Positions 56,018-63,959 of a DNA stretch of 64,000 nucleotides are shown one piece after another (position 1 is the first letter of the stretch; each line of letters opens with the position of its first letter). The position numbers were made by a program, and so were the translations under genes. The stretch is from Chloroflexota bacterium (GTDB lineage: Bacteria > Chloroflexota > Dehalococcoidia > Lucifugimonadales > Lucifugimonadaceae), in NCBI GenBank assembly GCA_029262735.1, contig JAJCYY010000076.1:19240-83239 (forward strand). Reading direction: 5' to 3'. The notes beneath the pieces were generated by a model that was given only the letters and a program-made list of their open reading frames with translations, was not told the origin of the DNA and made no database searches.

Positions 56018-57362
56018 CTGTTGCTTCTCCCTCAGGTGGCTCTAGTTCCGCCGGGTCGAACAAGGTTGGCTCTTCCACCTTTGTCTGCGTTGCTTTGAGC
56101 GCCGTTTTGACGATGCGCTCCTGGTAGGCGAGGTCTCGTTCCTCACCAAGCCTCGGGTCGCCGCAAACATGCTCAATGCGTGACCCGCGTATGACCCGCG
56201 GAGCGCCTGTTGTGAGCGCCAGGCTGAAGAGAGCGGACACGATTGAGCAGGGGATCCCCGCTCGTTCGATCTCCTTCGCTATCGTTGCGCCGCAACGATT
56301 GCAGGTCCCTCAGGTGGCGACCATCACGCAGACATCGACGCCTGCCTCCCTGAGCTCCTCCCCCATCTTCTTGCCGATACGCTCCGAATCGGCGACCGCG
56401 GTGCCAACGCCGGCAACCGACAGAACGGTGTTGTGTATGCGGCCGATCTCGCCGCTCTTTTCCATTGCACGGATGACGTTGAGTGGCAGGATGTAGTTCG
56501 GGTTCTCGTTCGTAATATCGGTGAAGAAGCCCCGGTGTATGCACTCCCATGCGTCGGGTGCCATCGTGTCCAGGCCCTCGATGGAGTAAGCGTAGTGCCT
56601 GTCGGCACCGCCGCGGACCATCTTGTCCGGGTTACCTTTTGGCACCAGGCCGCCCGTCGTCACAAGCCCCACCGTGGCGTTGCGAAGGTCACCGGTGAAA
56701 AGCGCCGGTTCAACCCGGTCAGGAGCGATGATGGGAAGCTCGGTCTTGAATTGTCGGTCATGGATCCGGTCTGACAGCATTGCGACTGCCCGCAGCGAGC
56801 CTCGTTGTTCACGCTCCCCCGACCTGCGGATGCCGCGCGGCAGGTAGCCCTCTTCTTCGGACGAGCCGAGCTCCTGGCCCGAGGCCATTTTAAGAGCCAG
56901 ACCGGCCATGTCCTTAAGGTCCTGCACAAGGCCGGTCGGCGTCTCGTCTGTTGGCAGGATGTAGACCTCTTTGCCCCATTCCAGCACGCCGGGATTCTCT
57001 GGATACATACCGGTCACGGCAGGGATGTTCATTTCCTGAGCGATGGCGCATACATGACCGCACGCCAGGCCGTAGCGCCCGGCATTTAACGCCGGTCCTG
57101 CGATCACGGCGTCGGGCTTCAGACGCTCCAGCGCCTCCCGGACCGCGGCGACCGATGTGGCATTCTGCTCGCTGAAGTAGTTGTCACCGACCGCGATCGT
57201 TGCAATCACTTCGTGCCCATCGCCCCCGGAAGCGGCGCCAATGGCCTGCTGCAGCGCTCGGCCGGGGCCGACTGCACCCTCCAGCACCTGCACCGGGATG
57301 TTGGCCTTTTCCTCACCACCAAGACCGGCAAAAAACTGGTTTAAGAAGTGGACGACGCGCAT
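56007..57362 (-). CDS. grdB: GrdB-like selenoprotein 1 (UGA-encoded Sec at residue 351)
   Basis: The 451-residue product has MRVVHFLNQFFAGLGGEEKAN, IAGPALNAGRYGLACGHVC, TGMYPENPGVL, LPRGIRR and VTTGGLVPKGNPDKM, as in GrdB. The apparent stop TGA at 56310-56312 lies in VCVMVAT-U-GTCNRCGATIAKEIERAGIP, the selenocysteine site of the family, with the CxxC pair two residues later. The frame then runs on to the true stop at 56007. A hairpin at 56281-56299 supplies a SECIS-like element. ATG 57362 is preceded by GGCAGGTGATGAA. It is the first gene of the series, so the promoter should lie upstream near the IS6 remnant. Confidence 0.93.
56281..56312 (-). promoter_or_regulatory. Sec codon and SECIS-like hairpin in GrdB-like gene 1
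   Basis: The in-frame TGA is at 56310-56312 on the minus strand. After 10 nt a perfect 8-bp stem (atcgttgc 56281-56288 with gcaacgat 56292-56299) closes a GGC loop. Spacer, stem length and loop are the same as in the paralogous gene. Confidence 0.82.
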
Positions 57363-57604
57363 TTCATCACCTGCCTAAAAGTCTTGCCATTGATTCCCGA
57401 TCTGGGGAGTCTGACGTGGGCCTGATGGCGCAACAGGTTACCGGATGCGAGCCAGCGTGTGGTCGGTTGGATGGATTTGCCATTCCGGATTTGATCCGGA
57501 AGGAATCATCAGAACTCCGGTCACGGGTTGAATGAAGGGCGAGTTGAAGTGAGAAAGGGTCCAGATTTGTGCAACCAGCTCAGCCAACAGGACTGTCCGT
57601 GGTC

Positions 57605-57880
57605 AGACGAAGCGGCCGATGATCCACACTATCGATCAAGCGACGCAAGAATCGCCGAGTCGCATTCCTGTCGCGGTTCTTACTCGGCATAGAGTCCAGC
57701 AGGTTGCCATCTCAGTCGATAGTCCGGTACAGCCAGCACCAGCGTCCACTCACTTTCACATATGTCTCGTTCAGATAGCAGGAGGCTACCGGTGCGACCT
57801 TGGCGCTTGAGCCGCAGCCTGGCACCGACCAGGGGCGTAAGACGAAGTTTCCGGGTCCTGACGGTCTCATGACTGACCTC
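57605..57880 (-). mobile_element. Decayed IS6/IS26-type transposase fragment
   Basis: Read on the minus strand from 57880, one frame gives EVSHETVRTRKLRLTPL and the next, after a frameshift near 57781, gives LNETYVKVSGRWCWLYRTID, a TGA stop, DGNLLDSMPSKNRDRNATRRF and LRRLI. These match the IS6-family DDE transposase core (VSHETVR; W.xDETYVK..G.W.YLYRAID.DG...D). With a frameshift, an internal stop and missing ends it is inactive. No terminal inverted repeats are visible. It lies about 240 bp upstream of the first grd-like gene. Confidence 0.85.
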
Positions 57881-58446
57881 AAATCCGCGTTGTAGAGAAG
57901 CTTGGCGACGTCCCTGAACCCTGGCTTGTGTCTCAGCCGCTACAACACCGCCATGAGCACGATTTCTGTTGGGAACTGCAAGATCATTGAAGGGCGAACC
58001 TGTGCGTTCAGTGAATCGACGCTTGCACTGCCGGTATTAGTAGGGCTTGTAGCCCAGAAAGGTTCGATCCCTCCGTCTCCGGGTGGACTCAGATCGGCAG
58101 TGCGGGCAAGACATCGGCGACTCCTCGACTCGTCTCACAGGGTGCCTATCCTGCCCGCACCCCGAGTTCTGAAAGAACCCCACCAGACCGATTCCGAAAG
58201 CCTACAGGCCGCCGTGATGACGGTCCGGTATCTTGGCCTTCAACACGAAGATGAACGAGGTAATTGTGTACACACGTTCAGAATGACAAATATGTGCAGA
58301 AGAAGTCGGCACAGGGCGCCGTCGGGTGCCCGTCTCGCGTGTGCTCCCTTAACTAGATAAAGAGGAGACGCATCGACCCTCCGTCTTGAACGAGAGCGAA
58401 GGTGGTGGGTATCCCCAATGACCCATACCGACGGTTCGCCCTCGGC
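57881..58446. other. Intergenic region beyond the transposase remnant
   Basis: No gene is supported in these 566 bases. A frame from 57902 to 58360 has no family pattern and its end runs into repeat-like bases (58260-58290, 'cacgttcagaatgacaaa'). The gap 57363-57604 on the other side of the remnant is also without a gene and should hold the promoter of the grd-like series. Confidence 0.45.
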
Positions 58447-58881
58447 TCAGAAGCTCGGCTTTTTTGCGCCGAAGCCCTGGATGGCGTTGGCCAGGAATGA
58501 CGACCTGAATTGGACTCCCCACTGGCCGTCGATCTTTGTGAAGATCCACAACGTGTGGAAGCCGTTGTACTCGGTTCCGTCGGCGCGCTGGCGAGACTGG
58601 CGAATGGCGAGGTGGACTTTTTCGGGACCGGCCTGGACGGCGTCTATCGACTTCGTAACAGTGGTGTGCCAGCCTTCGTCGCGAAGCTGTTCAGTCATCG
58701 CGTCCTGCGGGTCACGAAAATCTTGCTCCGTCTGCCAGGTCTGGAACTCGGTCCCCGAAAGTCGCATGTGCGGGAAGTGCATCTCGGCAACCATCCGATC
58801 GGAGTCGCGGGCATTGAACGCATCCGACCATCTCCTGAACGCCTCGATGGCTTCCGTCGCCGCTGTCGCCTGTTCCGTCAT
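58447..58881 (-). CDS. SnoaL/NTF2-fold protein
   Basis: The 144-residue product has the NTF2-like layout: a first helix with AIEAFRRWSDAFNARDSDRMVAEMHFPHMRLSG, then strands TVTKSIDAVQAGPEKVHLAIRQSRQRADGTEYNGFHTLWIFTKIDGQWGVQFRSSF. This resembles SnoaL-like or DUF4440-like enzymes and binding proteins. The substrate is unknown. ATG 58881 (MTEQATAA) is preferred to the frame-opening start at 58893. Confidence 0.75.
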   Translation of the reverse strand: MTEQATAATEAIEAFRRWSDAFNARDSDRMVAEMHFPHMRLSGTEFQTWQTEQDFRDPQDAMTEQLRDEGWHTTVTKSIDAVQAGPEKVHLAIRQSRQRADGTEYNGFHTLWIFTKIDGQWGVQFRSSFLANAIQGFGAKKPSF

Positions 58882-59047
58882 TGTTACCCTCAAACTTCTT
58901 TAGCTGATGACCGATCTTCTCTTGCAAGGCGTCATCACAGGTTGAATCCGCATCTCCGGCGTGATTGGCGAGCGTTGCAACAGGAGCACCTGACTCAGTA
59001 GAGATCCTTCGAATTCGCTGGCGCTTCGCTCATAGAACACGACACAC

Positions 59048-59788
59048 TCACCTGCGCCGAGCATATCTCTTTGCCCTGACCACCTTAGCCGCAATCTGCC
59101 TCAGGGCGTCCACTTCCCTGCCTTGTAGCTCACGCCACTTCCCGCGTTCGACGCCTTCCAGTGTCAAGTCGCCCAACTGTACGCGGTCGAGCGTCAGCAC
59201 CGGCGATCCGGCCGCCTCCAGCATCCTGCGCACAATCCGCTTCTTGCCTTCGTGCACAGTAATTCGCACCAGCTTTTGATCGCCGCCGATCAGCTCCACA
59301 CCCGCAGGTCTCGTCATCCCGTCCTCCAGCTCCAATCCCGACTCCAACCGGCGTCGTCCATCGTCACTCAGCGGCTCCTCGACCTTCGCCACATAGACCT
59401 TGTCGACCTCGAAGCGGGGATGGGCGACACGGTGCGAGAACAGGCCGTCGTTCGTCAGCAAGAGCAGCCCAGATGTCTCCGCGTCGAGCCGCCCCACAGG
59501 ATAGACCCGCTCTTTCACGTCAACGAGGTCCATCACAGTCGGTCGGCCTTCGGGGTCAGACAGAGTCGTCACATATCCTGTGGGCTTGTTCAGCAGCAGG
59601 TAGCGTCTTGTTTCGGCCAGCAGCAGAGCGCCGTCCAGCATGATCTCGTCAAAGGCCGGGTCCGCCGACGCACCGACAGTAGCGGTCTCACCATTAACGG
59701 AAACACGCCCTGCGACGATCAGCTCTTCGCTTTTGCGTCGGGACGCCACACCGGCCGCGGCGAGCAGCTTTTGCAATCTCTGTCTCAT
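59048..59788 (-). CDS. Pseudouridine synthase, RsuA/RluB family
   Basis: This rRNA-modifying enzyme converts a uridine to pseudouridine. The 246-residue product has an S4 RNA-binding domain (RLQKLLAAAGVASRRKSEELIVAGRVSVNGE) and the catalytic motif VGRLDAETSGLLLLTNDG with the nucleophile Asp at residue 102. The KPTGYVTT strand and the C-terminal EGKKRIVRRMLEAAG are typical of the RluB side of the family. ATG 59788 begins the S4 domain; the frame opening at 59827 is not conserved. Confidence 0.93.
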   Translation of the reverse strand: MRQRLQKLLAAAGVASRRKSEELIVAGRVSVNGETATVGASADPAFDEIMLDGALLLAETRRYLLLNKPTGYVTTLSDPEGRPTVMDLVDVKERVYPVGRLDAETSGLLLLTNDGLFSHRVAHPRFEVDKVYVAKVEEPLSDDGRRRLESGLELEDGMTRPAGVELIGGDQKLVRITVHEGKKRIVRRMLEAAGSPVLTLDRVQLGDLTLEGVERGKWRELQGREVDALRQIAAKVVRAKRYARRR

Positions 59789-59860
59789 TAAATGAAGTGT
59801 CGCATCTCTCAGGCAGATGCTGCACAAGCTCCGTACACGGTGGCGTGACTGGTGAGAGGC

Positions 59861-59902
59861 GCAATGAGCCCCGCTCCTATGTTCTGGAACGGGGCTCGTT
59901 GC
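59861..59902 (-). terminator. Hairpin downstream of the small membrane-protein gene
   Basis: The stem gcaatgagccccg (59861-59873) pairs with cggggctcgttgc (59890-59902) with one wobble pair, around a 16-nt loop. It lies about 50 bases after the stop of the minus-strand gene at 59951. No clear U-tract follows on the minus strand, so it may be a terminator of weak type or an RNA-stabilising hairpin. Confidence 0.55.
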
Positions 59903-59950
59903 ATTTCAGTATCGGCTGAGACCGGGGCGTTGCCGGTGCCATCCGGCTGG

Positions 59951-60379
59951 CTATGCTGCCTTCTTGCTCTGTGACGCGGCTGGACCTGTTGCTGCGGGTT
60001 CGCTCGAACTGCCTTTGGACGAAACCAGGGTGAGCTTTGGCACTGAGACCGATGGCATGGAGACGGACTGCACCGAGCCTTTTAGCGAGTCGAGATCGCT
60101 GATGATCTCCCACGGCAGCGCCTTCTTTTCGGTCCATGATGTGTGGAGATAGACGGCGGCGAATGATGCGATCAGCGCGGTGACGGGGTGCAGGCCGTAG
60201 GCCGCCGGACCGCCGACCATGCCGGCCGATACCAGTCCTTCGCCGATCAGGACACCGACGAATGAGATTGCTGTGACTCTGTAACGGTCCTTCTGCGGTC
60301 TCCGCAGGAACTCGTACCAGAAGATTCCGAGTCCGAATGAAGCGGCGAGAACCGCAACGACATTTCCGAATTCGATCAT
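59951..60379 (-). CDS. Small integral membrane protein
   Basis: The 142-residue product has three hydrophobic spans in the first 90 residues (VVAVLAASFGLGIFWYEFL, VTAISFVGVLIGEGLVSAG and PVTALIASFAAVYLHTSW) and a Ser/Pro-rich cytosolic tail with SVQSVSMPSVSVPKLTLVSS. ATG 60379 follows GGAGGTATGAA. It may be in one unit with the pseudouridine synthase gene downstream, but the hairpin between them argues against this. The function is unknown. Confidence 0.65.
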   Translation of the reverse strand: MIEFGNVVAVLAASFGLGIFWYEFLRRPQKDRYRVTAISFVGVLIGEGLVSAGMVGGPAAYGLHPVTALIASFAAVYLHTSWTEKKALPWEIISDLDSLKGSVQSVSMPSVSVPKLTLVSSKGSSSEPAATGPAASQSKKAA

Positions 60380-60838
60380 TTCATACCTCCTGTGGCACGA
60401 TTTTGTCGAGACCACACCTCAGGTTTGAGTAGATTCGATTGCGGACCGTGAGTGCCAACCGGTCATTGCAGCGTTTTTCGGGTAGTGGGAGAGTTGGCGA
60501 GCGGTGTTCGTGAACTCAGGAGCGCTGGCCTCGGCACAGGTCTCGGAGGTGGAGTTGGGAACGCTGGAGTACTAGTGATGGTTGCGCAACTCGGCGGTAA
60601 CGGTCGATACTGCCCGACGGTCGGGTGGGATGCTCAGCACGTCGATCTGGTTGATAGATAAGTCGAAACGCCCCTCACCCTAGCCCTCTCCCGCAAGCGG
60701 GAGGGAACAAACCAGCCCCGCAGATCGCCAACTCACTCCGTCAACCACCAGCCCCATTCAGTAAGTAAAAAGACCAGCCCCGCAGATCACCGCTTCTCTT
60801 TCACTAACCACAAATCCCAGTCAGCAAGAGACAAACCT
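60380..60838. other. Intergenic region with repeat modules
   Basis: No gene is supported in these 459 bases. Bases 60670-60710 hold 'cccctcaccctagccctctcccgcaagcgggaggga', a variant of the dispersed dyad. Bases 60710-60735 and 60772-60796 hold two copies of 'agaccagccccgcagatc.cc' spaced 63 bp apart. Confidence 0.5.
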
Positions 60839-62020
60839 ATGGTTTACGACATTGTTATTAAGAACGGCACCGTTATCGACCCATCACAGGGGTTGCACGC
60901 TAAGAAAGACATTGGCGTCGCCGGCGGCAAGATTCGTGCCATCGAAGACTCGATCGCCGACAAAGACGCGCACGACGTTATCGAAGCCGACGGCCTCCTC
61001 GTCACACCCGGCCTCGTTGACCTGCATGTGCACGTCTGGTGGGGCGTCGCACATCTCGCAATAGAGGCCGATCCCGCGTGCGTATATCGAGGCGTCACCA
61101 CCGCCATCGACGCCGGATCGTCCGGCGCCAACACCGTCGCCGGGTTCAGCCGCTACGTCATGGAAAGCGCCCACACCCGCGTCCTGGCGTTCCTGCACAT
61201 CTCCGGCATGGGCCAGTTGGACAGAGATATTGGCGAGTTGGAGGACATCCGCTGGGCTCGCGTTGACAGGGCCGTCGAGGCGGCGAAGCTGCACGCCGAC
61301 CGCATCGTCGGCATCAAGGTCAGGCTCACAGACGCCATCGTCGGCGACAACGATCTCGTCGCGATCAAGCTCGCTTCTGAAGCAGCGCAGGAGATTGGCA
61401 AGCCGCTCATGATCCACATCGGCGGCTCGGTGCACACACTGGAGGAACTGCTGCCGGTGCTGCGTCCGGGCGACATCGTGACGCATTCGTTTACAGGCGG
61501 CACGAACGGGATTCTGGACAGCAACGACCGCGTGAAGGACGTTGCGAAGGACGCGGCTGCTCGGGGCGTGATCTTCGATGTCGGCCACGGACAGGGCAGC
61601 TTCTCGTTCGATGTGCAGGAGAAGGCGATCAAGGATGGCTTCTGGGCGGGGACTGTGAGCAGCGATGTGCACCGTTACAACGTGCGAGGGCCGGTTTTCG
61701 ATCTGATGACGACTCTTTCGAAGTACCTGTACCTGGGACGTTCGCTGGACGATGTGATTGCGCTGGGGACGACTCTGCCTGCGAGAGCGGTACATCTCGA
61801 CGACCACATTGGCACGTTGCAGGTTGGCGCTGACGCAGACGTGTCGATCATCGAGCTGCGTGAGGGGCCGGTCACGTTCACGGATGCTCGTGGCGCAACG
61901 AGAGATGGCAAGCAGCATCTGGTGCCGGTTGAGACGCTGCGGGCAGGCCGCCGCTTCTCACCGCAGCATTCGGTGCACCCGCACCTGGTAGGCCAGGGCG
62001 GGCACGGGCATTCGCACTAG
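60839..62020 (+). CDS. Amidohydrolase/deacetylase-family metallohydrolase
   Basis: The 393-residue product is a dihydroorotase-like amidohydrolase. Metal-binding HxH is at residues 63-65 (LVDLHVHVWWG), the carbamylated Lys is in VGIKVRLTD, further ligands are in MIHIGG and VTHSFTG, and the catalytic Asp is in VSSDVHRYN. This order fits the amidohydrolase/deacetylase subgroup rather than dihydroorotase itself. The C-terminus is His-rich (HPHLVGQGGHGHSH), which could store zinc or nickel. The start at 60839 is ATG. No strong ribosome site is seen. It stands alone between repeat-rich gaps. Confidence 0.9.
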   Translation: MVYDIVIKNGTVIDPSQGLHAKKDIGVAGGKIRAIEDSIADKDAHDVIEADGLLVTPGLVDLHVHVWWGVAHLAIEADPACVYRGVTTAIDAGSSGANTVAGFSRYVMESAHTRVLAFLHISGMGQLDRDIGELEDIRWARVDRAVEAAKLHADRIVGIKVRLTDAIVGDNDLVAIKLASEAAQEIGKPLMIHIGGSVHTLEELLPVLRPGDIVTHSFTGGTNGILDSNDRVKDVAKDAAARGVIFDVGHGQGSFSFDVQEKAIKDGFWAGTVSSDVHRYNVRGPVFDLMTTLSKYLYLGRSLDDVIALGTTLPARAVHLDDHIGTLQVGADADVSIIELREGPVTFTDARGATRDGKQHLVPVETLRAGRRFSPQHSVHPHLVGQGGHGHSH

Positions 62021-62385
62021 TTGGGTCTTACGGCGGCTGATATCCAACCTGACATGTCGTACGTGACACGGTGATTCCTTTCGCTGACCCGTAAACTTGG
62101 GGCGAGGGCGTTTGTTAGTGGCTGGCGCCTTTCACGTTGCCATCGCGAACGCGTTGTCATCCCGACCGAAGCGGAGGGATCTTACTGGTCAATTGCAGGC
62201 ACACCGGGCATCTGAATGAACCTGCGGCATTTGCGAGTTGTGGGAACGCAAATCGGATTTACCAGTGAGATCGGTAAGATCCCTCCGCTTCGGTCGGGAT
62301 GACAAAACAGGCTCGGGATGACAAGAGTTGCGGCCGGGATGAAAAAAAGGCTCGGGACGCCAAACGCGACTACCCTCGAATTTCA
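62021..62385. repeat. Intergenic region with inverted repeat modules
   Basis: Two copies of the 'gatcttac' module face each other: 'gtcatcccgaccgaagcggagggatcttac' (62156-62185) and 'gtaagatccctccgcttcggtcgggatgacaa' (62274-62305). They form a 29-bp near-perfect inverted repeat around about 90 bp. Tandem short 'gctcgggatgaca' pieces follow to 62345. Confidence 0.75.
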
Positions 62386-63087
62386 ATGATCGAAGTAGCA
62401 AAACTCATCAAGTCCTACGGTCCTACCGGCGTGCTGCGCAGGCTGGACCTTTCCGCGCCATCCGGCGAAGCGCTCGTGTTACTCGGACCAAACGGCGCAG
62501 GCAAGACGACGCTGCTTCGCATCCTGGCGACTCTCACAAAGCCCGACTCCGGCAGCGTGACGATTCACGGCATCGACGCTTTAAAGAACGGCGAACTGGT
62601 CCGCCAGAACATTGGCGTCGTCATGCACTCGCCCATGCTCTACGGCGATCTGACAGTTCACGAGAATTTGCAGTTCTTCGCCCGCATGTTCGGCGTGCCA
62701 GAGCCCGAACCGCGCATCACAGAACTGCTTGCGCGCATCGAGATGGACCGGGGTGCCGAGACTCGCGTCCGGCTGCTTTCGCACGGCCAGCAGAAGCGCG
62801 TCGCACTGGCACGCGCCCTGCTCCACTCGCCCCACACTCTCCTGTTGGACGAGCCGGAATCTGGTCTCGATCAGCGCGCACGCGCCATTCTCGAAGGCAT
62901 CATCTCCGAATACCGCGCTCCCGGGCACTCAGTCATCATGACGACGCACCATCTCGAGCTGGGGCTGCAGGTGGCGGACAGCGTGGCGGCGCTGGCGCGA
63001 GGCCGTGTTGCGCTGCATGAGCCGGTGGCAAACGTGGATGTCGCATCGTTACAGCGCCAGTTCGCCGAGCCTGTGGGGGCGCTGTAG
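62386..63087 (+). CDS. ccmA: Heme exporter ATP-binding protein CcmA
   Basis: The ABC ATPase of the system I cytochrome c maturation machinery, working with CcmB at the inner membrane. The 233-residue product has Walker A GPNGAGKT (residues 34-41), signature LLSHGQQKRVALARALLH, Walker B LLLDEPESGLDQ and the switch His in MTTHHLE. ATG 62386 (MIEVAKLIKSYG) begins the conserved fold; the longer frame to 62299 translates a repeat. Its stop overlaps the ccmB GTG by one base, and together with ccdA earlier in the window it indicates system I cytochrome c assembly. Confidence 0.9.
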   Translation: MIEVAKLIKSYGPTGVLRRLDLSAPSGEALVLLGPNGAGKTTLLRILATLTKPDSGSVTIHGIDALKNGELVRQNIGVVMHSPMLYGDLTVHENLQFFARMFGVPEPEPRITELLARIEMDRGAETRVRLLSHGQQKRVALARALLHSPHTLLLDEPESGLDQRARAILEGIISEYRAPGHSVIMTTHHLELGLQVADSVAALARGRVALHEPVANVDVASLQRQFAEPVGAL

Positions 63088-63914
63088 TGGCAGAGCCGCA
63101 GACTAAAGGTTCGGGCTCCGGTAACACAACGAGCGATCGGCAAGACGCGACAGCAAACTCGGAACCTGCTGAATCTGCCAGTTCCGGGAATGCTGTAAGC
63201 GGCCCCAGTGGCACCAGTTCTGGCGCCACTGGGGCCGCCGCCGCATCGCTTGGCATCATCTGGGCCATCGCCCGCAAGGACCTGCTGCTCGAAATTCGCA
63301 ACCGTGACGTCATCGTGTCCATCGCCGGGTTCGTACTGCTCGTCTTCGCCATCTTCACCTTCGCGATAGACATCAACGACCATGACAACGCGCTGCTCGT
63401 CGGTCCCGGAGTTTTTTGGGCCGGCATCGCATTCGCCGGGGTCATAGGACTCAACCGCGCATTTGCGCTGGAGATGGAGCGAGACACTCTCGAGGGGCTG
63501 ATGCTCACGCCGGTCAGCCGCGACCTCATATTTCTCGGCAAAGCGCTCGGCAACCTGCTTTTCCTTGCCATCTCGATCGCCATCGCCCTGCCGGTCTTCG
63601 CCGTTCTCTTCAACCTGGTCGTGTTCCGCTTTGAGATGCTGGTGATCGCTCTGCTAACCGTGATCGGCTTCAGCTCGGTCGGCACCGTTTTTGCCGCGAT
63701 GAGCGTGCGAGTGCGTGCGCGGGAGATCATGCTGCCGTTGCTGTTCCTTCCGGTCGTGGCCCCGCTGCTGCTGGCGGCGATCGAGGCGACGGCCGACCTG
63801 GTGGCAGGAGATTCGTGGAGCGAGATGTCGCAATGGCTCCAGCTTGCAGCGGCGTTCGACGTTGTGTTCCTGGTCGTCTCGGCGGTGATCTTCCAGTTCA
63901 TCCTGGAGGACTGA
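63087..63914 (+). CDS. ccmB: Heme exporter membrane protein CcmB
   Basis: The 275-residue product has six membrane spans after a long leader. The fold is CcmB: IIWAIARKDLLLEIRNRDVIVS, GPGVFWAGIAFAGVIGLNRAFALEMERDTLEGLMLTPVSRDLIFLGKALGN and IMLPLLFLPVVAPLLLAAIEAT. The first 50 residues are Ser/Gly/Ala-rich low-complexity and not found in typical CcmB proteins of about 220 residues. That leader includes a 14-bp perfect inverted repeat (63199-63212 with 63225-63238). The true start may lie inside, near residue 50. The gene overlaps ccmA by one base. Confidence 0.9.
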   Translation: MAEPQTKGSGSGNTTSDRQDATANSEPAESASSGNAVSGPSGTSSGATGAAAASLGIIWAIARKDLLLEIRNRDVIVSIAGFVLLVFAIFTFAIDINDHDNALLVGPGVFWAGIAFAGVIGLNRAFALEMERDTLEGLMLTPVSRDLIFLGKALGNLLFLAISIAIALPVFAVLFNLVVFRFEMLVIALLTVIGFSSVGTVFAAMSVRVRAREIMLPLLFLPVVAPLLLAAIEATADLVAGDSWSEMSQWLQLAAAFDVVFLVVSAVIFQFILED

Positions 63915-63959
63915 GCAAAAGATGCACGAGGCGGCACCGCACCTCGCAGGCGTACTCAC

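Noticed and set aside
57902..58360. 152-codon open frame beyond the transposase remnant
   Set aside because: No family pattern, no ribosome site, and its end runs into repeat-like sequence.
60884..61918. 344-codon open frame antisense to the amidohydrolase
   Set aside because: It mirrors a well-conserved gene. The translation is Arg/Asp/Val-rich with no family pattern, as expected for a shadow frame in GC-rich DNA.
62936..63937. 333-codon open frame antisense to ccmB
   Set aside because: Ser/Thr/Arg-rich shadow of a clear CcmB gene, with no homology pattern.
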